A stretch of 14,569 nt of DNA from an uncultured Clostridia bacterium (GTDB lineage Bacteria > Bacillota > Clostridia > Christensenellales > CAG-917), in assembly GCA_947629635.1 (NCBI GenBank), contig CANREO010000015.1, positions 1-14,569 on the forward strand, in the 5' to 3' direction. A program made the translations under genes and the position numbers. Positions 6,810 through 13,137 of this stretch are shown in pieces (position 1 is the first letter of the stretch; the number at the start of each line of letters is the position of its first letter). The notes beneath the pieces are model-generated. The model had not been told where the DNA came from, did no database searches, and saw only the letters and a program-made list of their open reading frames with translations.

Positions 6810-7508
6810 ATGCAGAATGAAATTATAAAGACAGAGGCGCAACTGAAAGCCATCGAACGTGCTGCACAAATCATTGACGACACTTACGAAGCGGTGCTGT
6901 CAAGCATAAAAGAGGGTGATACCGAAAAGGACGTCGCGGCTTTCATTGAAGAATTTGTGCTCATGCAGGGTGCAAGCGGATTGTCTTTCGAGACGATTGT
7001 CGCATTCGGCGTGGGCGGCGCAGAGCCGCATCATGTTCCCACAGACTGCAAACTTGAAAAGGGCATGCTCGTAACAATAGATATGGGCGCGGTGTTTGAT
7101 GAATACTGCTCCGACTTTACAAGGACTTTCGCATTCGGAGAGATAAGCGAAAGGCAACGCGAGATATACGACGTGGTTTATCATTCGCAAAAGAAGGGCG
7201 TTGCCGCCGTCAGAGCCGGACTTGCCTGCGAAGCGCTTGACGCCGTCTGTCGAGACTATATAGAAGAGCACGGTTACGGAAAATATTTTATTCATACGAC
7301 AGGTCACGGCGTAGGCAAACTTATTCATGAGGCTCCGCGCGTGGGCAAGGGCAGCACGGAGACGCTTGCGGACAATATGGTAGTCACGATAGAGCCGGGC
7401 ATCTATATCGAAGGTGAAATGGGCGTGCGCATAGAGGATATGGTCATCGTCGGTCGAGAAGGCCCCGTCAGCCGTATCCCCACCGAACTAATTGTGATCA
7501 ACAGATAA
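6810..7508 (+). CDS. M24-family Xaa-Pro-type aminopeptidase, catalytic domain only
   Basis: Metallopeptidase with the pita-bread fold, probably cleaving N-terminal residues before proline in the cytosol. All five expected metal ligands are visible: Asp91 (TIDMG), Asp102 (SDFTRTF), His166 (TTGHGVG), Glu195 (IEPGIYI) and Glu209 (GVRIED). His173 (IHEAP) is also present. IEPGIY and GVRIEDMVIV point to aminopeptidase P (PepP/YqhT-like) rather than methionine aminopeptidase. At 232 residues it lacks the N-terminal creatinase-type domain of about 120 residues found in YqhT-like proteins. Only 21 nt separate it from rny, so that domain is not hidden upstream. A GGGGGT ribosome site lies 6 nt before the ATG. 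The position just before efp matches yqhT in B. subtilis. A divergent methionine aminopeptidase remains possible. Confidence 0.85.
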   Translation: MQNEIIKTEAQLKAIERAAQIIDDTYEAVLSSIKEGDTEKDVAAFIEEFVLMQGASGLSFETIVAFGVGGAEPHHVPTDCKLEKGMLVTIDMGAVFDEYCSDFTRTFAFGEISERQREIYDVVYHSQKKGVAAVRAGLACEALDAVCRDYIEEHGYGKYFIHTTGHGVGKLIHEAPRVGKGSTETLADNMVVTIEPGIYIEGEMGVRIEDMVIVGREGPVSRIPTELIVINR

Positions 7509-7556
7509 AAGGGCGCAATGCCTATCAATAAAAACAATTTTAGGAGATTATAAATT

Positions 7557-8123
7557 ATGGCACAAATTATGGCAGGCGATTTGAGAAAGGGCGTTACCTT
7601 CCTCTATGATGGCAACAAAATTATGACCGTTGTGGACTTTCTCCACGTCAAGCCCGGCAAGGGAGCGGCATTTGTCCGCATGAAGATGAAAAACGTAGTG
7701 ACAGGCGCCGTGTTGGAGCAAACTTTCAACCCCACCGAAAAATTCGAGCTTGCGCATATAGAAACAAAGACGATGGAATATCTGTATACTGACGGCGAGT
7801 TCTATTATTTCATGGACGCCGACACATATGAGCAGATCCCTCTCAATCACTCTCAGGTTGAGGACGCTCTCAATTTTGTCAAAGAAAATATGCCCGTCAC
7901 AATGAAGTTTTTCCAAGGCGCGCCGTTTTCGGTCGAACCGCCGAACTTTGTCGAATTGCTCATCACCGTTTGCGAACCCGCAGTTGCCGGCAACACCGCT
8001 ACGAACGCCACAAAACCGGCTACCGTCGAGACAGGATACGAGCTTATGGTGCCTATGTTTGTAAATGAGGGCGATACTATAAGGATCGATACGCGCACAG
8101 GCGAATACATGTCCAGAGTCTAA
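7557..8123 (+). CDS. efp: Translation elongation factor P
   Basis: Binds the ribosome between the P and E sites and relieves stalling at polyproline stretches. At 188 residues it is full length with the three EF-P domains: a KOW-like N-domain (about 1-65), an OB domain (about 68-125) and a C-terminal OB domain ending RTGEYMSRV. The tip loop HVKPGKGAAFVRMK carries Lys35, the residue that is post-translationally modified in many bacteria; the modification here is unknown and no modifying enzyme is in the window. AGGAG at 7542-7546 lies 10 nt before the ATG, a rather long spacing, and the downstream ATG at 7569 would remove only four residues. It follows the M24 peptidase by 48 nt without an obvious promoter and ends at an intrinsic terminator. 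Confidence 0.96.
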   Translation: MAQIMAGDLRKGVTFLYDGNKIMTVVDFLHVKPGKGAAFVRMKMKNVVTGAVLEQTFNPTEKFELAHIETKTMEYLYTDGEFYYFMDADTYEQIPLNHSQVEDALNFVKENMPVTMKFFQGAPFSVEPPNFVELLITVCEPAVAGNTATNATKPATVETGYELMVPMFVNEGDTIRIDTRTGEYMSRV

Positions 8124-8129
8124 GGATAT

Positions 8130-8228
8130 TATTTGCGTAATACTATGACAAAACCCTTCCGTTTGCGACGGAAGGATTTTTTCTTGTCCGAAATCAAAAT
8201 ACCGTTGTGAATATAGATTACGCAAATA
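8130..8228. repeat. 12-bp inverted repeat flanking the efp terminator
   Basis: TATTTGCGTAAT (8130-8141) and ATTACGCAAATA (8217-8228) are perfect reverse complements 75 bp apart, with the efp terminator between them. The outer repeat could form a long stem around the terminator hairpin or be paired protein-binding sites. The interior contains no ORF, so this is not a recognisable transposable element. Confidence 0.5.
8155..8185 (+). terminator. Intrinsic terminator after efp
   Basis: CCTTCCGT (8155-8162) and ACGGAAGG (8168-8175) form a perfect 8-bp stem with a TTGCG loop, followed by ATTTTTTCTT. GACAA (8147-8151) and TTGTC (8184-8188) could lengthen the structure. It separates efp from the spoIIIA operon. 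Confidence 0.88.
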
Positions 8229-8335
8229 TATGAGTATAGTCGTGCGCTTGTTGCCGGTTTGGCGTTTTGATTTGATGATCGTTGGTTTTTGATCGCAGAT
8301 CGCGTTTACGAAAAATGTCTTTGTTTGTCCGCTTG

Positions 8336-8364
8336 CTATATGCGAGGCGGACTTTTCATATATT
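8336..8364 (+). promoter_or_regulatory. Weak candidate sigma-E-type promoter of the spoIIIA operon
   Basis: CTATATG (8336-8342), a 14-bp spacer and CATATATT (8357-8364) resemble the sigma-E pattern (ATA-type -35, CATA-type -10). In B. subtilis the spoIIIA operon is transcribed by sigma-E. If real, transcription would start about at the spoIIIAA ATG (8370), leaving no leader. Another -35-like GAATATA at 8209-8215 has no good -10 at the right distance. Speculative. Confidence 0.22.
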
Positions 8365-8369
8365 TTGGT

Positions 8370-9224
8370 ATGTTTGACGGACTCATATGCGGAAATCTAG
8401 CGCGCGCAATTACCGACAGTCTCGGCGAAGAGCGTCTTATAGAATTACGTTTGAGAGTGGGTAGACAAGCGCTTATGCTCACAACATCCGCGGCGCGTAT
8501 AGGCGTAAAATTTGCAGGAGCGCCATATTTGGTGACCGCAAGGGATATAGAGGACATTCTGACGCGCGCGTCCAATATGTCTATATATTCCGTAAGCGAA
8601 GAGATGCTTCGCGGTTATATCCCTTCCAAAAAAGTGCGCATAGGCGTGGGCGGCGAGGGAGTATCCGACGGCGGAAAACTTATAGGCATAAAAAATGTTG
8701 CATATATGGTCATCAGAGTGCCGCATCAGGTGAAGAGCGCCGCCGACGGCGTCGTAAACAAAGTGATGACGAATGATGGAAAGATCAAGAGCACATTGAT
8801 AGTTTCTCCGCCTTCGGCGGGTAAGACCACGATTTTAAGGGAACTTGCGCGGATGATATCGTCCAAATTCAACACCGTCATTATTGATGAGAGATATGAA
8901 CTTGCAGCTGTGCTGGACGGCGTTCCAACGCTTGACATAGGAGACTCCGAAGTGGTGAGCGGAGTGCCGAAAACGATAGCGTATCAAAATTGCGTGCGTG
9001 CGATGAATCCCGAAGTGATCGTCACGGACGAAATATTCAGCAAGGAAGAGGTAGCCGCAATTTGTGATATAGTGCGCTGCGGAGTAAGAGTGCTTGCCTC
9101 CGTACATGGAGAGGACCTCGAAGCGTTGAGGGCTTCGGAGCTGTATTCACCGCTATTGAAATGTTTCGAACTTTTGGCGGTTCTCAAACCCGTAGGAAAA
9201 CTTGTGGCGGTGACGGAGTTATGA
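8370..9224 (+). CDS. spoIIIAA: Stage III sporulation protein AA (ATPase)
   Basis: Cytosolic ATPase related to type II/IV secretion ATPases, thought to power the SpoIIIA-SpoIIQ channel between mother cell and forespore. From the ATG at 8370 it has 284 residues. It shows the N-terminal IELRLRVGR motif (about 24-32), a P-loop SPPSAGKTT (about 146-154) with Ser in place of the first Gly, VIIDERYELA (about 170-179) and VIVTDEIFSKEE (about 216-227). The frame stays open back to a TTG at 8289 and an ATG at 8340. I prefer 8370 because the distance to the ELRLR motif then matches B. subtilis SpoIIIAA. None of these starts has a Shine-Dalgarno site. It is the first of eight spoIIIA genes and overlaps spoIIIAB by four bases. 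Confidence 0.93.
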   Translation: MFDGLICGNLARAITDSLGEERLIELRLRVGRQALMLTTSAARIGVKFAGAPYLVTARDIEDILTRASNMSIYSVSEEMLRGYIPSKKVRIGVGGEGVSDGGKLIGIKNVAYMVIRVPHQVKSAADGVVNKVMTNDGKIKSTLIVSPPSAGKTTILRELARMISSKFNTVIIDERYELAAVLDGVPTLDIGDSEVVSGVPKTIAYQNCVRAMNPEVIVTDEIFSKEEVAAICDIVRCGVRVLASVHGEDLEALRASELYSPLLKCFELLAVLKPVGKLVAVTEL

Positions 9225-9727
9225 GTGGCACATTGAGACTTATCGCAGGAGGCCTGTTGGCGCTCATAGCCTGCTATATCGGCATGCTTATCAAGCGACG
9301 TTACAGGGACCGCGAGCGCTTTTACAAATCTGCATACGAGTTTACGCAGACGCTAAACACCGAGTTGAGTTTCAAAAAGACGCCGATACCCACGGTCGCG
9401 CAAAGTTTTTTGCAAGGTAGGAAGGGAGATTTCGAGCACACGCTGGAACAGTGCATGCAACTGTTGAAAGAGGGCAAAGACAGTATCTATACGTTTGAAA
9501 AAGTAGAGATCCCTATACTCAAAAAACAGGAGAAGAAAGAGGTAATACAATTTCTCATGAGCCTGGGAAAGAGCTCGCTATCGGACCAGCTTGCCGCTAT
9601 CGGGCGCGAGGGAGACGCATTTAAGCTCAAATACGACCAATGCGCTGCGGACAGCAAGCGTATGGGCGGAATGTACTTCAAACTTTTCGTGTTATTGGGG
9701 CTTGCGATAATACTTATTTTGGCATGA
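9221..9727 (+). CDS. spoIIIAB: Stage III sporulation protein AB
   Basis: Membrane protein of the SpoIIIA complex, related to type II secretion F-type platform proteins. At 168 residues it is close to the B. subtilis length (171). An N-terminal hydrophobic segment (about 5-23) is followed by KRRYRDRERFY and a soluble helical domain, and there is a second hydrophobic segment at the C-terminus (about 152-168). LNTELSFKKTPIP and FLMSLGKSS are family-like stretches. The ATG at 9221 overlaps the spoIIIAA stop (ATGA) with GGAG at 9215-9218. An in-frame ATG at 9161 lies inside spoIIIAA and is unlikely. Required for forespore development in B. subtilis; role here inferred. Confidence 0.93.
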   Translation: MSGTLRLIAGGLLALIACYIGMLIKRRYRDRERFYKSAYEFTQTLNTELSFKKTPIPTVAQSFLQGRKGDFEHTLEQCMQLLKEGKDSIYTFEKVEIPILKKQEKKEVIQFLMSLGKSSLSDQLAAIGREGDAFKLKYDQCAADSKRMGGMYFKLFVLLGLAIILILA

Positions 9728-9734
9728 GGTGAAG

Positions 9735-9932
9735 ATGAGCAGTGACATAATATTGAAAATTGCCGGCATAGGCCTGCTTACGGCCATCGTCTGCGTCATA
9801 TTGAAAAAGAGCGACAGAGATGAGATCGCCACTTTCGCCACGCTTGCTGGATTGATAATTGTGGCAGTGCTTGTCATTGATATGCTGGGCGGTCTATTCG
9901 ATACGCTGAAATCCATACTTTCGCTATACTAG
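9735..9932 (+). CDS. spoIIIAC: Stage III sporulation protein AC
   Basis: Small membrane protein of 65 residues (B. subtilis homologue 68) with two transmembrane helices (about 6-23 and 34-52) joined by a short charged loop KKSDRDE. It begins with an IILKIAGIG-type helix as in the family. I chose the ATG at 9735 with GAGG at 9726-9729, five bases upstream; a GTG at 9729 would add only two residues but would overlap that site. It is 7 nt after spoIIIAB and one base before the spoIIIAD start. The family forms part of the SpoIIIA membrane platform; its exact role is not established. Confidence 0.92.
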   Translation: MSSDIILKIAGIGLLTAIVCVILKKSDRDEIATFATLAGLIIVAVLVIDMLGGLFDTLKSILSLY

Positions 9933-9933
9933 T

Positions 9934-10320
9934 ATGATATTTAAACTTGTAGGCATAGCGATTATAGGCGTCACGGTGGTGACGTTGCTGCGTGCGTCGA
10001 AGCCCGAATTTGCGGTGTTTGCCACAATAGCAACAGGCGTTGTGATGGTCATTACGCTGCTGTCCGCACTTCAAAACGTGGTGCTTGCGTTTGACAATAT
10101 CGTAGAGAAAAGCGGCATTGACGATGGCATTTTTACGGCGGTGCTGAAGATAATCGGCATCGGGTATCTCACGGAATATTCCGCTTCCGTAGCGACCGAC
10201 GCAGGTTGCGCATCCATCGCGCAGAAACTTCAGTTCGGTGGGAAAATAGTCATTTTTCTTATGAGCATATCTCTTGTAACGGCGCTTATAGACGTCGTGA
10301 CCGCGCTGGTGAATATATGA
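9934..10320 (+). CDS. spoIIIAD: Stage III sporulation protein AD
   Basis: Membrane protein of 128 residues (B. subtilis homologue 133). Hydrophobic segments lie at about 4-20, 28-50, 67-82 and 105-127. The stretch KIIGIGYLTEYSASVATDAGCASIAQKLQFGGK (split here as KIIGIGYLTEYS, ATDAGCASIAQK and LQFGGK) is the most conserved part of the family. The start is one base after the spoIIIAC stop and has no ribosome site of its own, so translation probably depends on coupling. The stop lies within an ATGATGA sequence that also holds the spoIIIAE start. Confidence 0.93.
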   Translation: MIFKLVGIAIIGVTVVTLLRASKPEFAVFATIATGVVMVITLLSALQNVVLAFDNIVEKSGIDDGIFTAVLKIIGIGYLTEYSASVATDAGCASIAQKLQFGGKIVIFLMSISLVTALIDVVTALVNI

Positions 10321-11621
10321 TGAAAATTGCAAAAATGTTGTATGTCCCTACAGTAGAGCACGACCGCTTTTTGATTGAAAAGCGTTTGCTTTCGCCTAGC
10401 ACAACACAACATAAAAATAGGTATATATTTGTCGCATTCGCTGTTTTATCACTGATTTTATGCATTATGATCTTTCAATTGTGTCAAAAAGGCATTGCAT
10501 ATGCGGATGACGCCAAGGATAGAGAGGAACTTATAAACGAATTGTCGGACGCTGTCAAAGACGCTATAGACGGATTAAATGCCGACGAGTTGCAGGACTT
10601 TGTGAATTCGCTTTCGCCCGATGTGAAACAGGGGCTGGGAATATCCGACGTCAAAGAGCTTTTGCGCACTCTTGTAAACGGAAATTCCGAGGATTTTTTC
10701 TCAGAATTTATGAAGTTGGCGGGAAAGAGTCTCGGCGCATATTTTTTAGGTTTCTTGCCCGGCTTTTTGTCCATCATTATCATCTGTCTGTTGAAAAACA
10801 TGTTGGGCGGATTGACAGGTGATTTCCTTAACGGTTCTACGACGGAAGTCGTACATATTGTATGCTATTGCGCGATCATCATAGTCTTGATGACGGGTAT
10901 TGTCGGAGTGATAAGTTCGGTGACGGTAACTGTCGACGCAATGACAAAGTTGTCGTCTGCGCTTTTTCCCGTGCTGTTGACTTTACTTTCAATGCTCGGC
11001 GGTACGACCGCTGTAGCTACTTATACGCCGATGATGGCGGTGCTCAGTTCGTTTATAATGAAACTGGTGACTGCGGTGATCATGCCTGCGTTTGTCGCTA
11101 CGATAGTATTTTCGGTAGTGGGCAACATCTCGAAATCTGTAAAACTTGATAAGTTGACCAAGCTTGTAAAATCAGCGTCAACTTGGCTGATAGGCATTGT
11201 ATTCGGGCTGTTTGCCACTTTTCTTACAGTCCAGGGCATCACCGGCGGAATTGTAGACAAATTCGGTTTCAATATAGCCAAATTTGCCATATCGAGCTAT
11301 GTGCCCATACTTGGTGGTTATCTTTCGGACGGTTTCGACCTGTTGGGCGCTTCCATAGTGCTTGTCAAAAATGCCCTCGGATACAGCGGAGTTATAATAC
11401 TGCTTGCGACGCTGCTGTTTCCTCTCGTCAAGGTCGTTATATTTACTCTTACGCTGAGGCTGACCTCCGCCATCGCCGAGCCGATGGGCGACAGCAGAGT
11501 TGCGACGCTGCTGCATAATGTTGCCGGCAATATGAATTTGCTTATAACTGCTCTTATGGGAGTCGGCTTTTTGTTTTTCGTGTTGCTAATGCTTATCATA
11601 GGCACCTGCAACATCGTGTAG
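10317..11621 (+). CDS. spoIIIAE: Stage III sporulation protein AE
   Basis: Polytopic membrane protein of the SpoIIIA channel. I start it at the ATG at 10317 in ATGATGA (10320 is equally possible), overlapping the spoIIIAD stop, which gives 434 residues. The in-frame ATG-less extension back to 10206 lies inside spoIIIAD and is rejected. After a polar stretch of about 40 residues comes a signal-like hydrophobic segment (about 41-58) ending IAYADDAKD, then an acidic helical domain. Six to eight membrane segments follow from about residue 135. Family-like stretches are LLTLLSMLGG, FLTVQGITGGIVDKFGF and SYVPILGGYLSDGFD. The B. subtilis protein (about 399 residues) has its signal segment at the very N-terminus, so the polar extension is unusual. 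Confidence 0.93.
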   Translation: MMKIAKMLYVPTVEHDRFLIEKRLLSPSTTQHKNRYIFVAFAVLSLILCIMIFQLCQKGIAYADDAKDREELINELSDAVKDAIDGLNADELQDFVNSLSPDVKQGLGISDVKELLRTLVNGNSEDFFSEFMKLAGKSLGAYFLGFLPGFLSIIIICLLKNMLGGLTGDFLNGSTTEVVHIVCYCAIIIVLMTGIVGVISSVTVTVDAMTKLSSALFPVLLTLLSMLGGTTAVATYTPMMAVLSSFIMKLVTAVIMPAFVATIVFSVVGNISKSVKLDKLTKLVKSASTWLIGIVFGLFATFLTVQGITGGIVDKFGFNIAKFAISSYVPILGGYLSDGFDLLGASIVLVKNALGYSGVIILLATLLFPLVKVVIFTLTLRLTSAIAEPMGDSRVATLLHNVAGNMNLLITALMGVGFLFFVLLMLIIGTCNIV

Positions 11622-11630
11622 AGGAAAATT

Positions 11631-12071
11631 ATGGCGCATTGGATTACATCGATAGTCGGAGTGATATGCCTCGGAATACTGCTGGAAATAGTTTTGCCGG
11701 ACGGCAAGACGGCTAAGTACGTCAGGGGAGCGTTTTCCATACTTGTGATTTTGGTCATAGTAGCGCCGCTTCCGTCGCTTTTCAAAAAGGATTGGACGCC
11801 TCAACCGCAGGGAACTTTCGAGGTGGACGACGAGTATGTAAATCTTACGTATTCATCCTATTGCGCCAAGCTGTCGGAAGGATTGGAAAATTATCTCGAG
11901 GCAAACGGATGCGCCGCCGAGGTCAAACTTGTGCTCGATGACGGGATGTCTTTTGCAATCGCCGCCGTAAATATAACGACAGATGCGCCTGAAGACAAGG
12001 TCGTCGAACTCGTGAAAAACAGGCTTAATGTGAGCGAAGATATCATATATATTTTTCAAAAAACATCATAA
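11631..12071 (+). CDS. spoIIIAF: Stage III sporulation protein AF
   Basis: Bitopic membrane protein with two N-terminal transmembrane helices (about 5-22 and 32-52; contains LPDGKTAKYVRGAFSILVIL, a typical stretch) and a C-terminal domain of about 85 residues ending INITTDAPEDKVVELV-type sequence (visible as AAVNITTDAPEDKVVELV). In known homologues this end forms a ring-building-motif fold. The length of 146 is well below the roughly 206 of B. subtilis, so the linker and soluble part are compact. GAGGA at 11621-11625, overlapping the spoIIIAE stop, fixes the ATG at 11631. The stop overlaps the spoIIIAG ribosome site. Confidence 0.9.
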   Translation: MAHWITSIVGVICLGILLEIVLPDGKTAKYVRGAFSILVILVIVAPLPSLFKKDWTPQPQGTFEVDDEYVNLTYSSYCAKLSEGLENYLEANGCAAEVKLVLDDGMSFAIAAVNITTDAPEDKVVELVKNRLNVSEDIIYIFQKTS

Positions 12072-12078
12072 AAGGAGG
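12071..12078 (+). promoter_or_regulatory. Ribosome binding site of spoIIIAG
   Basis: AAAGGAGG, near-perfect and 5 nt before the ATG at 12084. It begins on the last base of the spoIIIAF stop, so it fits coupling and confirms the start of this short gene. Confidence 0.85.
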
Positions 12079-12083
12079 CAACT

Positions 12084-12491
12084 ATGCAAGTAGAGGACGA
12101 AAGGAAAGGTGCGGCTGCAGGCGGAATAAAGAACAGCGGATTTTTCAAAAAGCTGAAATCAATAAAAAACTTACGAATTATCATTATCATATTCATAATT
12201 GCAATAGGTCTCATCATATATTCTAGCGTGATGACTTCATTAAGCGCTAAGGACGACGGAGCGACAAGCGTGATGACGTCCGACGAACAGCGGTTAAGCG
12301 CGATTTTGAGCAATATCGACGGAGCCGGAGAAGTGGAAACAATGATCACGCAAAGCGACGGCAAAATCGTAGGAGTCATCGTAATAGCAGACGGTGCGAG
12401 AGACATCGCCGTAAGATTGAGGCTTATGGACGCGGCCTCCACCGCACTTGGGATAGACAAAAACCTCGTCAACGTCTATACGCGCAAATAA
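12084..12491 (+). CDS. spoIIIAG: Stage III sporulation protein AG, short form
   Basis: Bitopic protein that in B. subtilis builds a large ring in the intermembrane space of the forespore. It shows a basic N-terminus, one transmembrane helix (about 32-51, RIIIIIFIIAIGLIIY), then LSAILSNIDGAGEVETMI (about 72-89), KIVGVIVIADGARDIAVRLR (about 94-113) and a final DKNLVNVYTRK. These match the start and end of the ring-building motif. At 135 residues it is far shorter than B. subtilis SpoIIIAG (about 229). The stretch between GEVETMI and GVIVIADGA, which in known SpoIIIAG holds the long beta-triangle insertion, is only a few residues. Position between spoIIIAF and spoIIIAH supports the identity. Confidence 0.9.
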   Translation: MQVEDERKGAAAGGIKNSGFFKKLKSIKNLRIIIIIFIIAIGLIIYSSVMTSLSAKDDGATSVMTSDEQRLSAILSNIDGAGEVETMITQSDGKIVGVIVIADGARDIAVRLRLMDAASTALGIDKNLVNVYTRK

Positions 12492-12527
12492 ACAAAAAAA
12501 CAAATTGTGATCATATAGGAGGAATAT

Positions 12528-13019
12528 ATGAAAATAAAGTCAAGGACAAAGAAGATACTTGTATTGTCAATCATGGTGGTATTGTTGGTGACGACGGGAG
12601 TGTTGAATTTCGTGCTCAACGACAAGCTTGCGTCGGCAACGGAAACCCCCGGCGACGGAGGAGCCGTCATTCAAACATTCTTTGCGGCGGCAAGAAGCAA
12701 CAGAGACGCCACGAGAGAATCGGAATTTTTGTATTTGGATGCAATTGTCAATTCCGAAAACAGTTCCGCCAGCGCAAAGGCCGCTGCCGAAGAGCAAAAG
12801 ATGTTGCTTGTGAAGCGCATGGGCATGGAGCAACAACTTGAGACTCTCATACAGGGTAAGGGCTTCGAGGACGCGATCGTTGCCATAAGCGACGGAGGCG
12901 TGAGCGTTGTAGTAGGCGCAGTCGAGATGACCGAAGAGCAGGCCAATCAAATTTTGGACATCGTTGTGGAGACCGTATCTTGCGATCCCAATGATGTGAG
13001 GATCACTCCTTACAACTGA
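12528..13019 (+). CDS. spoIIIAH: Stage III sporulation protein AH
   Basis: Mother-cell membrane protein whose extracellular domain binds forespore SpoIIQ. Basic N-terminus (KIKSRTKK), one transmembrane helix (about 10-29), a variable linker, then a helical stretch ARSNRDATRESEFLYLDAI (about 54-72) and the ring-building motif GKGFEDAIVAISDGGVSVVV (about 109-128) with EQANQILDIVVE near the end. At 163 residues it is shorter than the B. subtilis protein (about 218), mainly in the linker. AGGAGG at 12517-12522, five bases before the ATG, fixes the start. It is the last gene of the operon and is followed by hairpins. SpoIIQ is not in this window. Confidence 0.93.
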   Translation: MKIKSRTKKILVLSIMVVLLVTTGVLNFVLNDKLASATETPGDGGAVIQTFFAAARSNRDATRESEFLYLDAIVNSENSSASAKAAAEEQKMLLVKRMGMEQQLETLIQGKGFEDAIVAISDGGVSVVVGAVEMTEEQANQILDIVVETVSCDPNDVRITPYN

Positions 13020-13027
13020 AAAATTAT

Positions 13028-13044
13028 ACCGCCAAACGGGCGGT
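13028..13044 (+). terminator. GC-rich hairpin after spoIIIAH
   Basis: ACCGCC (13028-13033) and GGCGGT (13039-13044) around AAACG form a compact hairpin 9 nt after the stop. No immediate T-run follows, so it may stabilise the 3' end; termination is more likely at the next hairpin. Confidence 0.5.
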
Positions 13045-13061
13045 GAGATAAATTTTCTCTT

Positions 13062-13091
13062 AAAAACGCCGCTTACGAGCGCGCGTTTTTT
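13062..13091 (+). terminator. Intrinsic terminator of the spoIIIA operon
   Basis: AAAAACGC-CGC pairs with GCG-GCGTTTTT around TTACGA, with one bulged C at 13082, and the right arm runs into TTTTTT. It lies directly before the next promoter and could act in both directions. Confidence 0.8.
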
Positions 13092-13092
13092 A

Positions 13093-13121
13093 TTGATATA
13101 AACATTGCATTGTGTTATAAT
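13093..13121 (+). promoter_or_regulatory. Sigma-A-type promoter for asp23-nusB-xseA
   Basis: -35 TTGATA (13093-13098), 17-bp spacer, -10 TATAAT (13116-13121, perfect consensus). Predicted transcription start is about 13128, so the ribosome site GGAGG at 13128-13132 would be at the very 5' end of the mRNA. Confidence 0.85.
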
Positions 13122-13137
13122 GCTCTCGGAGGACGCC

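Noticed and set aside
8142..8216. Miniature transposable element between the 12-bp inverted repeats
   Set aside because: No flanking target duplication is visible and the interior is largely the efp terminator, so a mobile origin is not supported.
9161..9220. Upstream ATG for spoIIIAB
   Set aside because: Inside conserved spoIIIAA; the ATG at 9221 with GGAG upstream and a four-base overlap gives the expected protein length.
10206..10316. Upstream extension of spoIIIAE
   Set aside because: It lies inside spoIIIAD in another frame; the ATGATGA overlap gives a better start, and the extension is not like the family.
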